This document shows positions 42,700 to 52,956 of a DNA stretch of 64,000 bases, one piece after another. The notes under the pieces were generated by a model, which ran no database searches, was not told the origin of the DNA, and saw only the letters and a list, made by a program, of their open reading frames with translations. Position 1 is the stretch's first letter. Every line of letters begins with the position of its first letter. The stretch comes from Bacteroidales bacterium (GTDB lineage Bacteria; Bacteroidota; Bacteroidia; Bacteroidales; F082). Location: the NCBI GenBank assembly GCA_030683155.1, contig JAUXMV010000093.1, positions 1 to 64,000 of the forward strand, read 5' to 3'. The position numbers and the translations under genes are program-made.

Positions 42700-44820
42700 A
42701 TGAGAAAATTTTTTACTTTTCTAATTGCAATTTTCGTTGCACAGCTTTCATTCGGACAAACTTTTGTGAACGAAAATTTTTCCGGCACTGCGTGGCCTCC
42801 AGCCGGTTGGTCATTTGATGGGTTGCCCGGTCAATGGGCCAGAAGTGCAACAGCAAATGCTGGGGGAGCTGCTCCAGAAGCCAGATTTACATACATTGCA
42901 CAGACAACAACTACAAGATTTGTCTCTCCGGCTTTTGATTTGAGTAGTATAACTGATGTAACCTTAACTTTTAAGTACTTCTATGACTGGTATGCCAATG
43001 GGGTAACATTTGGAGTTGCCAAACGATTTGGAACAACAGGAACCTGGGAAATAGCATGGTCTGTTTTGCCTACAGGTAATCAAGGGCCAAAAACACAGGT
43101 AGTTGATTTCACTAATATAGGTCAGGCAGGATTTCAGTTTTGCTTTTTCCTGCAAGGTAACCTCTATAACATAGACTACCTTTATATAGATGATGTCAAA
43201 CTCTTTAAACGTGAAAACCTCGATGCTGGATTACAAAGCCTGGATGTTCCCTCTTACTTCTTAGGTGAAAGAAATGTATCTGGTAAAATTGCAAATGAAG
43301 GTATTACTACTTTAACCTCCTTTGATGTAAATTACAGCATTAACGATGGAGAGGCTATTACAACTTCCTTTGGTGGACTAAACATTACAACGGGTAACAC
43401 ATTTGATTATACTTGCGTTCAACCTCTCAATCTTAATCCGGGTCTTTATTCACTCAAGGTATGGGTTTCAAATGTGAATGGTGTTGCGGTTGATGATAAC
43501 CCATCAAATGATATGATTACCAAGAATGTTGGAGTACCTACACAAACTTTGCAGCGCAGACCGCTTTTTGAAGAGTTCACTAGTTCAACATGCGCTCCTT
43601 GCGCAAGTTTTAATAACAGCGTTTTTAATCCTTTTGTAAATCAAAATGGAGAAAACATTGCTTTGATTAAATATCAGATGAGCTGGCCTGCACCAGGCGA
43701 TCCATATTATACTGCCGAAGGTGGCGTACGCAGAGTTTATTATGGTGTAAGTGCTGTTCCTCAGTTGTTTACTGAAGGAAAAGGTGTTGCTACTTCAGCT
43801 GCAGCAGTTAACAATGCCTACAATGCCGGTATGGCTGACCCTGCCTTTGTTATGATCACAGGTACACATTTGGTTGAGGGCACAAACTTTACAGTAAATG
43901 CAAATATTACTCCTTATGTTTCCTTAACCAATGCAACATTACATGTTGTAATTCTTGAACGTTTGACTACTGGTAACGTTGGTAACAATGGTGAAACTTC
44001 TTTCAAACATGTAATGATGAAAATGATGCCTGATGCCAGTGGTACAACAATGAATATGGAATCCGGTGTTACAACTTCTTTAAGTTTTACACATGATATG
44101 TCAACAACACATATGGAGCAAATGGACGATCTGGTTGCTGTAATTTTTGTTCAGGACAATTCCAATAAATACGTATTCCAGGCAGCTTATACACAAGAAG
44201 CCGGAAGTGTTGCTGCCACAGTAACATTTGACCCAATCAACGGTGCAACAGGTATCACAACAGAAGCTGATCTGAATATTCATTTTGATATGCCTGTATT
44301 TTTAATCGGAGGAGGTGATATTACCAACGACAATGTAGCTGATTTGATTACACTTCATCAAGTTGGTGGTGATGCTTTTCCATTCACAGCAACAATCAAT
44401 GATGAAAAAACTGTTATCACAGTTTCACCCGTTGGATTACTTAACTCCTATACAAACTATACTTTGGGTATTGCAGATGTTCAAAATGCCAATGGCGTTG
44501 TTACATCCGCCTCTTCAATTAATTTTGAAACAGGTATGCATGTAGGTGTTGGAGAATTTTCATCAACTTTCATCAATATAACTCCTAACCCTGCAAATGA
44601 AGCTGTTAACATCAGCTATTTTACAGGAAAAGACAGCAAAGTTACTATCAGCTTGCTTGACTTAAACGGCCGCTTGGTAAGAGAGCTTTACAATGGAACA
44701 ATGCCTGCCGGACAGCATCAGTTCAACTGGAATGCCAGTGACATTTCTTCTGGTGTTTATATGATCCGGTTAAATACCAATGAGAATGTATCAACATCCA
44801 GATTGATAATTAAAAAATAA
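42700..44820 (+). CDS. T9SS-secreted Omp28-like protein with thioredoxin-type CxxC
   Basis: A 706-residue protein with a signal peptide (cleavage near SFGQT). Its domains are: a jelly-roll/choice-of-anchor-like region (about 22-165; NENFSGTAWPPAGW start); a CARDB-like sandwich; an Omp28/thioredoxin-like domain with FEEFTSSTCAPCASF (Cys298 and Cys301); a bacterial Ig-like domain; and a C-terminal T9SS type A sorting domain (about 625-706; ITPNPANEAVNISY to VSTSRLIIKK). It would be exported through the type IX system and attached to the surface or released. It is followed by a strong terminator and preceded by the ECF sigma gene. Confidence 0.88.
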   Translation: MRKFFTFLIAIFVAQLSFGQTFVNENFSGTAWPPAGWSFDGLPGQWARSATANAGGAAPEARFTYIAQTTTTRFVSPAFDLSSITDVTLTFKYFYDWYANGVTFGVAKRFGTTGTWEIAWSVLPTGNQGPKTQVVDFTNIGQAGFQFCFFLQGNLYNIDYLYIDDVKLFKRENLDAGLQSLDVPSYFLGERNVSGKIANEGITTLTSFDVNYSINDGEAITTSFGGLNITTGNTFDYTCVQPLNLNPGLYSLKVWVSNVNGVAVDDNPSNDMITKNVGVPTQTLQRRPLFEEFTSSTCAPCASFNNSVFNPFVNQNGENIALIKYQMSWPAPGDPYYTAEGGVRRVYYGVSAVPQLFTEGKGVATSAAAVNNAYNAGMADPAFVMITGTHLVEGTNFTVNANITPYVSLTNATLHVVILERLTTGNVGNNGETSFKHVMMKMMPDASGTTMNMESGVTTSLSFTHDMSTTHMEQMDDLVAVIFVQDNSNKYVFQAAYTQEAGSVAATVTFDPINGATGITTEADLNIHFDMPVFLIGGGDITNDNVADLITLHQVGGDAFPFTATINDEKTVITVSPVGLLNSYTNYTLGIADVQNANGVVTSASSINFETGMHVGVGEFSSTFINITPNPANEAVNISYFTGKDSKVTISLLDLNGRLVRELYNGTMPAGQHQFNWNASDISSGVYMIRLNTNENVSTSRLIIKK

Positions 44821-44843
44821 GTGTTTATAAGTTCAGATTGTTT

Positions 44844-44874
44844 AACCGCCCTTTAACGAGGGCGGTTTTTTTTT
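44844..44874 (+). terminator. Rho-independent terminator after T9SS protein gene
   Basis: A 9-bp GC-rich stem (AACCGCCCT 44844-44852 with its complement 44859-44867), loop TTAACG, and nine T. Confidence 0.9.
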
Positions 44875-44948
44875 GAAAAATAAAAGCAATTTAGCTGCAA
44901 TCATTTGTGTTTGCTTAACTTGCAGCATTATTTAAAACGCTTATACCT

Positions 44949-46250
44949 ATGAAAATCATCAAACTGCTTCTGTTCATTTTAGGAATCCAATTTACTCAAA
45001 GCTTTTCCATTCAGGCACAAGCTGTTAAAGAAAACCTAATTGAAATTGGCTTCGACAGTGTCCGTGAATTTCAGATTAACATAAGGCGCTATGAAAATGC
45101 CTACGAAATTTTTATTGCACAACCGCTGAACCATAAAAAGCCTGAGCTGGGAACCTTCACTCAAAGAGTAATTATCAGGCATCGCGGTTTTGATAAACCA
45201 ACAGTTTTTGTAACCGAAGGCTACGCTGCAGGCTATGCACTTTGGGCAGATTATGATGAAGAACTATCCGAAGCACTGGATGCTAACCTTGTTGTTGTTG
45301 AGCACCGTTTTTTTGGCAAGAGCGTGCCTGTGCCAAAAGACTGGAAGCAACTCACTCTTGCCAATGCCACTGCCGACCTTCATAGAATAAACCAAATCCT
45401 TAAACAGATTTATACAGGTCCATGGATAAGTACAGGCATCAGCAAAGGTGGGCAAACAACGATTTATTACAGATTTTTATATCCTGATGATGTTGTTGCA
45501 TCCGTACCTTATGTTGCGCCACTCAACTTTTCTGTTGCAGACAAAAGGGTGTATCATTTCCTTGATACAGTGGGCACTGCTGATTGTCGCATGAGACTGC
45601 TTGATCTGCAAAAGGACTTACTCAAAAGACGGGATATTTTTGAGCCCATGTTTGCTGATTCATCTGCAAAACGCAAGCTGAGTTTCAACATGGTTGGTGG
45701 TATTGAGAAAGCGTTTGAATACAATGTACTGGAATTTGGATTTGCCTATTGGCAATGGTATCCAATTGGCTGTGAAGGACTTCCTGAAGCAGGTAGTGAT
45801 AAAAATGATGTGTTCAATGCATTTGTTGCCGCTGCTGGCTACGATTTCTTTGCTGACCAAAGTATTCTGGACTTTCAGCCTTTCTTTTATCAGGCACTCA
45901 CAGAAATGGGTTTCTATTCATACGAAACCAAACCATTTCAGGGATTGTTGAAGCATATTGAAAAACCAACTTTCAACCATACTCTTCCTGATGGCATGAA
46001 AGTTAAATATTGCAGGCGTCTGAGCAAAAGAACAGACCGTTGGCTGCGTAAAAAGGGTAATAATTTTATCTATGTGTATGGAGGCTACGACGCATGGTCG
46101 TCAACGGCGGTTCAGCACGGTACCAAAACAAATGCAATGAAATTAGTGCTCCCCAGTGGCTCACACATAACACGTCTTGGAAATTTTGATGATGCCACAC
46201 GTGATAATGCAATAAATACATTGAAACAGTGGATAGAAAAGGATTATTAA
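44949..46250 (+). CDS. S28-family serine peptidase (PS-10 type)
   Basis: A 433-residue exported peptidase with signal cleavage near SIQAQA. The alpha/beta-hydrolase Ser lies in STGISKGGQTTIYY (about 160-172). The Asp region is YGGYDAWSS and the His is in LPSGSHITRL. The blocks TQRVIIRHRGFDKPTVFVTEGY and VVVEHRFFGKS are typical of the S28/PS-10 branch, related to prolyl and tripeptidyl aminopeptidases. It probably trims peptides in the periplasm or at the surface. It stands alone behind a terminator and converges on purA. Confidence 0.88.
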   Translation: MKIIKLLLFILGIQFTQSFSIQAQAVKENLIEIGFDSVREFQINIRRYENAYEIFIAQPLNHKKPELGTFTQRVIIRHRGFDKPTVFVTEGYAAGYALWADYDEELSEALDANLVVVEHRFFGKSVPVPKDWKQLTLANATADLHRINQILKQIYTGPWISTGISKGGQTTIYYRFLYPDDVVASVPYVAPLNFSVADKRVYHFLDTVGTADCRMRLLDLQKDLLKRRDIFEPMFADSSAKRKLSFNMVGGIEKAFEYNVLEFGFAYWQWYPIGCEGLPEAGSDKNDVFNAFVAAAGYDFFADQSILDFQPFFYQALTEMGFYSYETKPFQGLLKHIEKPTFNHTLPDGMKVKYCRRLSKRTDRWLRKKGNNFIYVYGGYDAWSSTAVQHGTKTNAMKLVLPSGSHITRLGNFDDATRDNAINTLKQWIEKDY

Positions 46251-46333
46251 AACAAGAAGAATTTGTGAGAACTAAGTTTATAACAACAATAAACTACTGT
46301 CTGTTATAAAACTTAACCAAACATTTTTCAGGA

Positions 46334-47659
<1,326 letters not shown>

Positions 47660-47786
47660 TTAATAAGGATGTTATCTATGAAACCTATATAACAACAATG
47701 ATTAATTGCACATGTTAATGACGGAGCAAAGTTAAGTCAAAAGTTGCGTCAGACTGCGTGAAACAGAAAATTGATGTGGAAAAAAA

Positions 47787-48266
47787 TTACCTAAGCACTT
47801 CAGGCATTACAGATTCCGCTGGAGCTGTTTTAAGCTTTCCGAAAAATGTGAGTGAATGATGCGTTACCTCAACCCCAAGAAGCTCCTCAACGGACTTCTG
47901 TATTTCCTGTATCCGTGGATCACAGAACTCAAGCACAGCGCCATTTTCAATACTGACAAAATGATCGTGCTGCTTAAATTTAAATGAGCGCTCAAATTGG
48001 GCACAGTTGTTTCCAAACTGATGCTTCGTTACTAAAGAACAATCAAGTAACAACTCAATTGTATTGTACAAAGTAGCCCTGCTAACCCTGTATTTGTTAT
48101 TTTTCATTCTGATATAGAGTGTTTCAATATCAAAATGTCCTTCGGTCGCATAAATTTCTTTGAGAATTGTATAACGCTCAGGTGTCTTACGGTGTCCTCT
48201 CTGCTCGAGAAAATCTGTAAATATTTTTTTTACAGTCTCAAAAGTATCCTTCTTACTGTCTTTCAT
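47787..48266 (-). CDS. Fur-family metalloregulator
   Basis: A 159-residue protein with a winged helix (about 10-85; [14 protein letters not shown] and [13 protein letters not shown]) and a Fur dimerisation domain. Likely regulatory metal ligands are His44 (GHFD), His100/His102 (QHDHF) and His136/His137. The structural-zinc CxxC that usually follows the HxH motif is missing: the stretch reads FVSIENG. The protein may therefore lack the Cys4 zinc site. Targets (iron, manganese, zinc or peroxide genes) cannot be told from sequence. Confidence 0.9.
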   Translation of the reverse strand: MKDSKKDTFETVKKIFTDFLEQRGHRKTPERYTILKEIYATEGHFDIETLYIRMKNNKYRVSRATLYNTIELLLDCSLVTKHQFGNNCAQFERSFKFKQHDHFVSIENGAVLEFCDPRIQEIQKSVEELLGVEVTHHSLTFFGKLKTAPAESVMPEVLR

Positions 48267-48520
48267 ATGTATTACCTGATTAAGGCTGATAATCTGCTGG
48301 TTTTAACAGCGGATTTCCGCTCTGAAAACCCATTATGTTATTGAACCGTTTTCTTACTTTCACTCTACTATGAAGTGCATGCACTCCAATGAAAGGGTAA
48401 AATTACAAAATTATATTAAATTAGAATGAATAAAAATAAAAAATCGCACTCCTTATCTTATCAATTGATATTCAACGCAAAAGAAACAAAATCATCGTCA
48501 TTAAAACCATGAATATTTTT

Positions 48521-48528
48521 TACTTTTG
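48521..48528 (+). promoter_or_regulatory. Putative -7 box TACTTTTG
   Basis: Matches TAnnTTTG, 18 bp before the ATG at 48547, and rules out the earlier TTG at 48526 as the start. Confidence 0.45.
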
Positions 48529-48546
48529 CAAACAAAAACCAAAATT

Positions 48547-48861
48547 ATGGATGTGAATGAAATGATCTTTTCTATTGCGTTGCATTCAGGCCTGAGGCCC
48601 GAAAAAGAAGCTAACCTGAGCGCACTTATAGCCCTCATTGGAACAAAGGATGCCGAACTCTCAAAATTGGTTCAACAATATAAAAATGCTGCAGATGCCT
48701 ATCAATATATTAAAGGTGATCATGAGCTACGGCATAAAGTGAAAGATATTTGGGAGATGCATCGCAACAGAACCAAAGCAGAGTTTCAGCAAAGTCAAAA
48801 AATTTTAGCTGATTACTGCACTAAAGCAGGACTGCCGGTGGATTTTCCTACAGAAATTTAA
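48547..48861 (+). CDS. Small helical protein of unknown function
   Basis: The product is 104 residues from the ATG at 48547 (MDVNEMIFSIAL). It is predicted to be almost entirely alpha-helical, with charged heptad-like segments (LSKLVQQYKNAADAYQYI and IWEMHRNRTKAEFQQSQKIL). There is no signal peptide or cysteine pair. I do not recognise a family. It has its own promoter box and stands between the fur gene (divergent) and rpsP. Codon use and position suggest a real gene. Confidence 0.6.
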   Translation: MDVNEMIFSIALHSGLRPEKEANLSALIALIGTKDAELSKLVQQYKNAADAYQYIKGDHELRHKVKDIWEMHRNRTKAEFQQSQKILADYCTKAGLPVDFPTEI

Positions 48862-49113
48862 AACTGAAATATTTCATATATATATGCACTGATTATTAAT
48901 TACTTAAATCATTCATGAGCAAAATAGTTTAAGCATAATTCATTTTGAAAAAATGATAAAACGACTTAGCTGAAAACCATGTATTGACGCTCAAACAAAC
49001 TCTTATTTAATATTTTACAAAATTATTTTAGCTTATGGTTTGTCAGTCCAAAAATAATTCCGACTTTTGCAGACCAAATTCTTTAACAAATTATTTTTAA
49101 AAATTAAGCTATT

Positions 49114-49644
49114 ATGCCAACAAAAATCAGATTACAGCGTCATGGTAAAAAAGGAAAGCCTTTTTACCACATTGTAATTGCGGATGGTCGTGCACCTCGG
49201 GATGGAAGATTTATTGAGAAGATTGGCACCTACAATCCAATTACAAATCCGGCTGAGATCAATCTTGATCTTGATAAAGCCGCTACCTGGCTGCGCAACG
49301 GAGCACAGCCAACAGAAACTGTCCGTGCTATCCTCTCTTACAAAGGAGTACTTTACAAAGCGCATCTTATGAAAGGTGTCGACAAAGGAGCCCACACAAT
49401 TGAAGAAGCCGAAGCCAAGTTCCAAACATGGCTAACAGAAAAAGAAGCCAAGATTGAAGCGAAAAAACGCGGTTTAACCGATCAGGAAAGAATCGAACGT
49501 AAGAAAGCACTTGAAGCCGAAGCGAAAGTTAAAGCTGAAAAAGAAGCCGAAGTTGCTAAAAAACGCATGGCCGAATTAAAACTCGAACAAGCTGAAGCAC
49601 TAGCCGAAGAGCAAGCTGAAGAAGCACCGGCAGAAGAAGCTTAA
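49114..49644 (+). CDS. rpsP: Ribosomal protein S16 with long acidic/basic C-terminal tail
   Basis: The S16 core is about residues 1-85: [29 protein letters not shown], then [10 protein letters not shown] and [10 protein letters not shown]. It is followed by about 90 residues rich in Ala, Glu and Lys (for example [16 protein letters not shown]), ending EEAPAEEA. The core length matches S16; tails of this sort are common in Bacteroidota. It is part of the 30S subunit and is the first gene of the rpsP-rimM-trmN6-type cluster, with an intrinsic terminator between it and rimM. Confidence 0.95.
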   Translation: MPTKIRLQRHGKKGKPFYHIVIADGRAPRDGRFIEKIGTYNPITNPAEINLDLDKAATWLRNGAQPTETVRAILSYKGVLYKAHLMKGVDKGAHTIEEAEAKFQTWLTEKEAKIEAKKRGLTDQERIERKKALEAEAKVKAEKEAEVAKKRMAELKLEQAEALAEEQAEEAPAEEA

Positions 49645-49661
49645 ACGAATGAATATCAAAC

Positions 49662-49688
49662 AAAAGCCGGCAAAAATGCCGGCTTTTG
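49662..49688 (+). terminator. Rho-independent terminator or attenuator between rpsP and rimM
   Basis: A 10-bp stem (AAAAGCCGGC 49662-49671 with GCCGGCTTTT 49678-49687) with a 6-nt loop. The T-tract is short, so read-through into rimM is likely. Confidence 0.75.
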
Positions 49689-49731
49689 TTATTTTAATGA
49701 TGTCGATACTAAATCACGATAAACATAAGCT

Positions 49732-50259
49732 ATGAAAAGGGAAGATAGTTTCTACTTTGGAAAAGTAATAAAAACCCATGGTATCGTTGGTGGTATCAGT
49801 ATTCGTATTGATGCCGATCAGCCTGAAGTATACAAGCAGCTGACAATGATGTTCATCGAAATAAACAAAAAGCTTATCCCCTACTTTATTCAAAGTCTGA
49901 ATATAAACAGCAATAAGGCTTATGTAAAACTTCAGGATGTTGACACAATCGAAAAGGCCCTCGAGCTTGCTGGCAATGAAATATTCCTTCCCCTCGAACT
50001 GCTTCCCAAATTAAGCGGAAACCGTTTTTATTTTCATGAAGTCCCTGGCTATAAAGTAATTGACGAAAGTTTCGGCTTGATAGGAAATATCGAAACTGTA
50101 CTGGAATATCCCAATCAAGCTGTTTTTCAGATTTACAATCAAAATAAAGAGGTGCTTATTCCCATTCATGATGACGTGATTTTAAAAGTAGACCGTCGCA
50201 GCAAAACTATTCATATCAAAGCTCCTGACGGACTTATAGCACTTTATTTGAACGGTTAA
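49732..50259 (+). CDS. rimM: 16S rRNA processing protein RimM
   Basis: A 175-residue protein with an N-terminal RimM barrel (about 5-90; FYFGKVIKTHGIVGGISIRI) and a C-terminal PRC-like barrel (about 95-175; FYFHEVPGYKVIDE and VLIPIHDDVILKVDRRSKTI). It aids 30S head maturation around S19. The position directly after rpsP is the usual one. Confidence 0.95.
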   Translation: MKREDSFYFGKVIKTHGIVGGISIRIDADQPEVYKQLTMMFIEINKKLIPYFIQSLNINSNKAYVKLQDVDTIEKALELAGNEIFLPLELLPKLSGNRFYFHEVPGYKVIDESFGLIGNIETVLEYPNQAVFQIYNQNKEVLIPIHDDVILKVDRRSKTIHIKAPDGLIALYLNG

Positions 50260-50267
50260 TAAATCTA

Positions 50268-50987
50268 ATGAGCCACCACAGGCCATTTCATTTCAGGCAT
50301 TTCAGCCTCATGCATCACCAATCGACGATGAAGGTGGGGACAGATGCTATTTTATTAGGAGCTTGGGTAAATGTAGAACATGCAACACGCATTCTTGATA
50401 TCGGAACCGGTTCTGGTATAATCCCCTTGATGATCGCTCAGCGCAACAAAAAAGCAACGATTGTGGGTGTCGATATTGATGGCCCATCAGTTGCTGAGGC
50501 TTCACTCAATTTCAAGGTATCGCAGTGGAGAAACCGGCTTGAAGCTATACATGCCGACATCCTTGATTTCATGAAAAACACAGTGCAACGCTTTGATCTA
50601 ATTGTCAGTAACCCTCCGTTTTTTACACATGGCATTAAAGCACAGGTTCAAAGACGCAATCTGGCGCGTTTTACTGATACCCTTCCTTTTGCTGATCACA
50701 TAAAAGCTACTGAGATTTTACTTGATACTGATGGAATACTGACAGTGGTGCTTCCTACAACCGAAAGTCTGAGATATACTGAAAATGCACTTTCTGCTGG
50801 TTTTTCAATTGTTCGCAGCCTCAATATTGTGCCTGTTGAAGGCCGTGAGCCCAACCGCATAATCATAGAATTCAAAAGAGGGAACCTTGTCGAACCCAGC
50901 ATAGAAACATTTGTCATAAGAAACAGCTGCGGAAATTTCAGCGAAGATTACAAAAAGCTGCTTGAGAACTATTATCTTGGTTTATAA
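50268..50987 (+). CDS. tRNA1(Val) (adenine-37-N6)-methyltransferase family protein (TrmN6/YfiC)
   Basis: A 239-residue SAM-dependent methyltransferase with TDAILLGAWV, motif I LDIGTGSGIIPLMIAQ, GVDIDGPSVAEA, and the amino-methylase motif NPPF (LIVSNPPFFTHG). This matches the TrmN6 group, which methylates A37 of tRNA-Val1. It starts 8 bp after rimM. The family call is firm; the exact tRNA target is by homology. Confidence 0.9.
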   Translation: MSHHRPFHFRHFSLMHHQSTMKVGTDAILLGAWVNVEHATRILDIGTGSGIIPLMIAQRNKKATIVGVDIDGPSVAEASLNFKVSQWRNRLEAIHADILDFMKNTVQRFDLIVSNPPFFTHGIKAQVQRRNLARFTDTLPFADHIKATEILLDTDGILTVVLPTTESLRYTENALSAGFSIVRSLNIVPVEGREPNRIIIEFKRGNLVEPSIETFVIRNSCGNFSEDYKKLLENYYLGL

Positions 50988-51037
50988 AAAACAGTTTCTT
51001 TGGTTCAGGCAAAAGACCAAGTTTTCGGATTGTTTTA

Positions 51038-51045
51038 TACCTTTG
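51038..51045 (+). promoter_or_regulatory. Putative -7 box TACCTTTG
   Basis: Matches TAnnTTTG, 14 bp before the ATG at 51060. It argues against the upstream TTG at 51000 as start. Confidence 0.4.
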
Positions 51046-51059
51046 CGTTGAATCAAAAA

Positions 51060-51875
51060 ATGAATACCATGAAAACGCTCTTGCTCAGCTACCGGTTTTT
51101 ATTGCTTCTATTAATTTTTAGTTTATTCTTTTCCTGCGGAATAACAACAAAACAAGCAGATGATATTCTGGTGATTGCTATTTCAAAGGAAAGGAAAACA
51201 GAGGGCAAAAAATACGGGGAATGGCTTGCACATCAGCAAATTCCTTTTCGTTCTATCGATCTTTCATTGATTGCAATAGATGCAATCCCAGATTCATTGG
51301 CCAAAAGCCACGCCCTTTTGCTTACAGGTGGTGCTGATATTTATCCCAGACGGTATGGTAAAGAGGGTGATACAGCACGCTGTGGTGTGTTCGATCTCGA
51401 AAGGGATGCTTTTGAAGCACTTGCTTTCCAAACTGCAAAAAAACTTGGATTACCTGTACTTGGCATCTGTCGTGGAATGCAATTCATTAATGTTACCATG
51501 GGTGGAACTTTATGGATTGACTTACCTTCCGATATAGGTTCGGGCGATTTGCACCGTATGGGAGAAGAAGGTTGGTCAGATCATGAGGTTATAGTCATGC
51601 CGGAAACTTTACTTTTTTCACTTGCAGATGCTTCCGAATTTCTTGTTGCCAGCAACCATCATCAGGGAATCGAACATCTTGCTCCCGGGCTAAAAGCAGC
51701 AGCAATGAGTCAGGACATGCTTATTGAAGCCGTTGAAGGTACCAAAGACTCTGGATTTCATTATCTTTTGGCTGTGCAATGGCACCCAGAATGGATGGAT
51801 CGCGCTGACGAGCTATCTGGAAAAATTGCTGTTTCATTCCTTGAAGCTGCAAAAGAATTTAAAGCATTGAAATAG
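51060..51875 (+). CDS. Exported C26-type gamma-glutamyl hydrolase / glutamine-amidotransferase-like lipoprotein
   Basis: The product is 271 residues from the ATG at 51060. A lipoprotein signal ends LFFSCG, so the mature enzyme should be lipid-anchored. The class I amidotransferase triad is complete: GICRGMQFIN (Cys) and QWHPEW (His, Glu), with LLTGGADIYPRRYG as in PuuD-like gamma-glutamyl-GABA hydrolases. Members are normally cytoplasmic. This one would cleave gamma-glutamyl compounds outside the inner membrane. Substrate unknown. It has its own promoter box. Confidence 0.85.
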   Translation: MNTMKTLLLSYRFLLLLLIFSLFFSCGITTKQADDILVIAISKERKTEGKKYGEWLAHQQIPFRSIDLSLIAIDAIPDSLAKSHALLLTGGADIYPRRYGKEGDTARCGVFDLERDAFEALAFQTAKKLGLPVLGICRGMQFINVTMGGTLWIDLPSDIGSGDLHRMGEEGWSDHEVIVMPETLLFSLADASEFLVASNHHQGIEHLAPGLKAAAMSQDMLIEAVEGTKDSGFHYLLAVQWHPEWMDRADELSGKIAVSFLEAAKEFKALK

Positions 51876-51944
51876 AAAGAAGTTCTCCAAAGATTTCTGA
51901 AACTATGTAAATTCAAGATCCTGATTGCCGAGAAAAACAAAAAA

Positions 51945-52628
51945 TCAGGGAGTAGCCACCTTTATCATTGCCCGCTCACTTTGTTCTTCGTTAAAGATGT
52001 AAACAAGACGGAAAGTCAACAAATTATTGTATTGTTTCCGATTCCAGGGCTGCGAGTTTCCTATTGTTGTAAACTCCCTTGTCCTTATTTTGGTCATTGA
52101 GTACTGATATCTGAAGTTGAACTTTAATCTGCTGACAATCCTCATCTTCAAATCAATTAACACACTGTAATCACTGGGACTGTAAACTCCATTCTGAGCA
52201 TTTGTGATCGTTTGTTTTCCATGTTCAAACTCCGTTGCTCCGACAAGCCTGCCAAATGAAAAACCTGTTCCAACAGTGATAAACTCCTTGTCTGTATAAT
52301 GAATCATCACAGGTATTTCAGCATAGTTTAACCTGAGCTTATAAGCTCCCGTGAGGGTATCATTACCCACAAAAGCCATGTATTGCGCCTTTTGGTTCGC
52401 GCCTTTTTGAGAGTAGGAAGTCTCCAGCGAGATATCCCAGTTTTTTTTGATCGGAATCAAAGCTCCGATACCAAAATTTGAACCAGGCAATTTGTATCCG
52501 TATACTTCATCACCATCCACCTGCGCTAAATTGATTCCGGCAGCGACGAATCCCTTAATAATCTGCCCTTGAGTACCCATTGCAAAAAAGAGCAAACAGA
52601 TTCCAAGCCAATACTTTTTCGTTCTCAT
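51945..52628 (-). CDS. PorT-family outer-membrane beta-barrel protein
   Basis: A 227-residue protein with a signal peptide (cleavage near MGTQGQ). The remainder is an eight-strand-type barrel of the PorT/outer-membrane beta-barrel family: AAGINLAQVDGDEVYGYKLPG near the start, WDISLETSYSQKGANQ, YAEIPVMIHY and FKFRYQYSM-like strands. PorT itself belongs to the type IX secretion apparatus, but many paralogues exist, so I do not assign it to T9SS. It diverges from the thiolase gene. Confidence 0.78.
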   Translation of the reverse strand: MRTKKYWLGICLLFFAMGTQGQIIKGFVAAGINLAQVDGDEVYGYKLPGSNFGIGALIPIKKNWDISLETSYSQKGANQKAQYMAFVGNDTLTGAYKLRLNYAEIPVMIHYTDKEFITVGTGFSFGRLVGATEFEHGKQTITNAQNGVYSPSDYSVLIDLKMRIVSRLKFNFRYQYSMTKIRTREFTTIGNSQPWNRKQYNNLLTFRLVYIFNEEQSERAMIKVATP

Positions 52629-52956
52629 TTCCCGTTTTTCTTTCCTTCTACAAAACTAGAAAAAAACTGTTTTGGTATTCATAAGTTTATAATTCATCAG
52701 AATATAAGGTTCATATCGAAACATTTTCAATATTGTTGCGGTAGAACAATGTTAGGAATAATAAATGTCGCAGATAGTTTTCAATGAATATAACATTAAT
52801 TATCAGTATTTTAAAATATTTCCTATGAAATTAAGTCAGATAGTCAACCCCATAAAAGCAATTGTTTTACTTTCCAGACGGGTTCTAATAAAATTACTTT
52901 GTACTTCAATTGGCTAATCAAAAGATAAAATTTTCAACGTATTATAAATCAACGAT
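52629..52956. other. Divergent intergenic region before the thiolase locus
   Basis: This 328-bp AT-rich region between the PorT-like gene and thiolase must hold both promoters. A near match to the -7 consensus (TTACTTTG) occurs near 52894. I see no convincing operator, hairpin or ORF. Confidence 0.5.

Noticed and set aside
46274-46314. Inverted repeat AAGTTTATAACA / TGTTATAAAACTT between the S28 peptidase gene and purA
   Set aside because: Imperfect, A/T-only arms with an 16-nt loop and no T-run; too weak to call a terminator.
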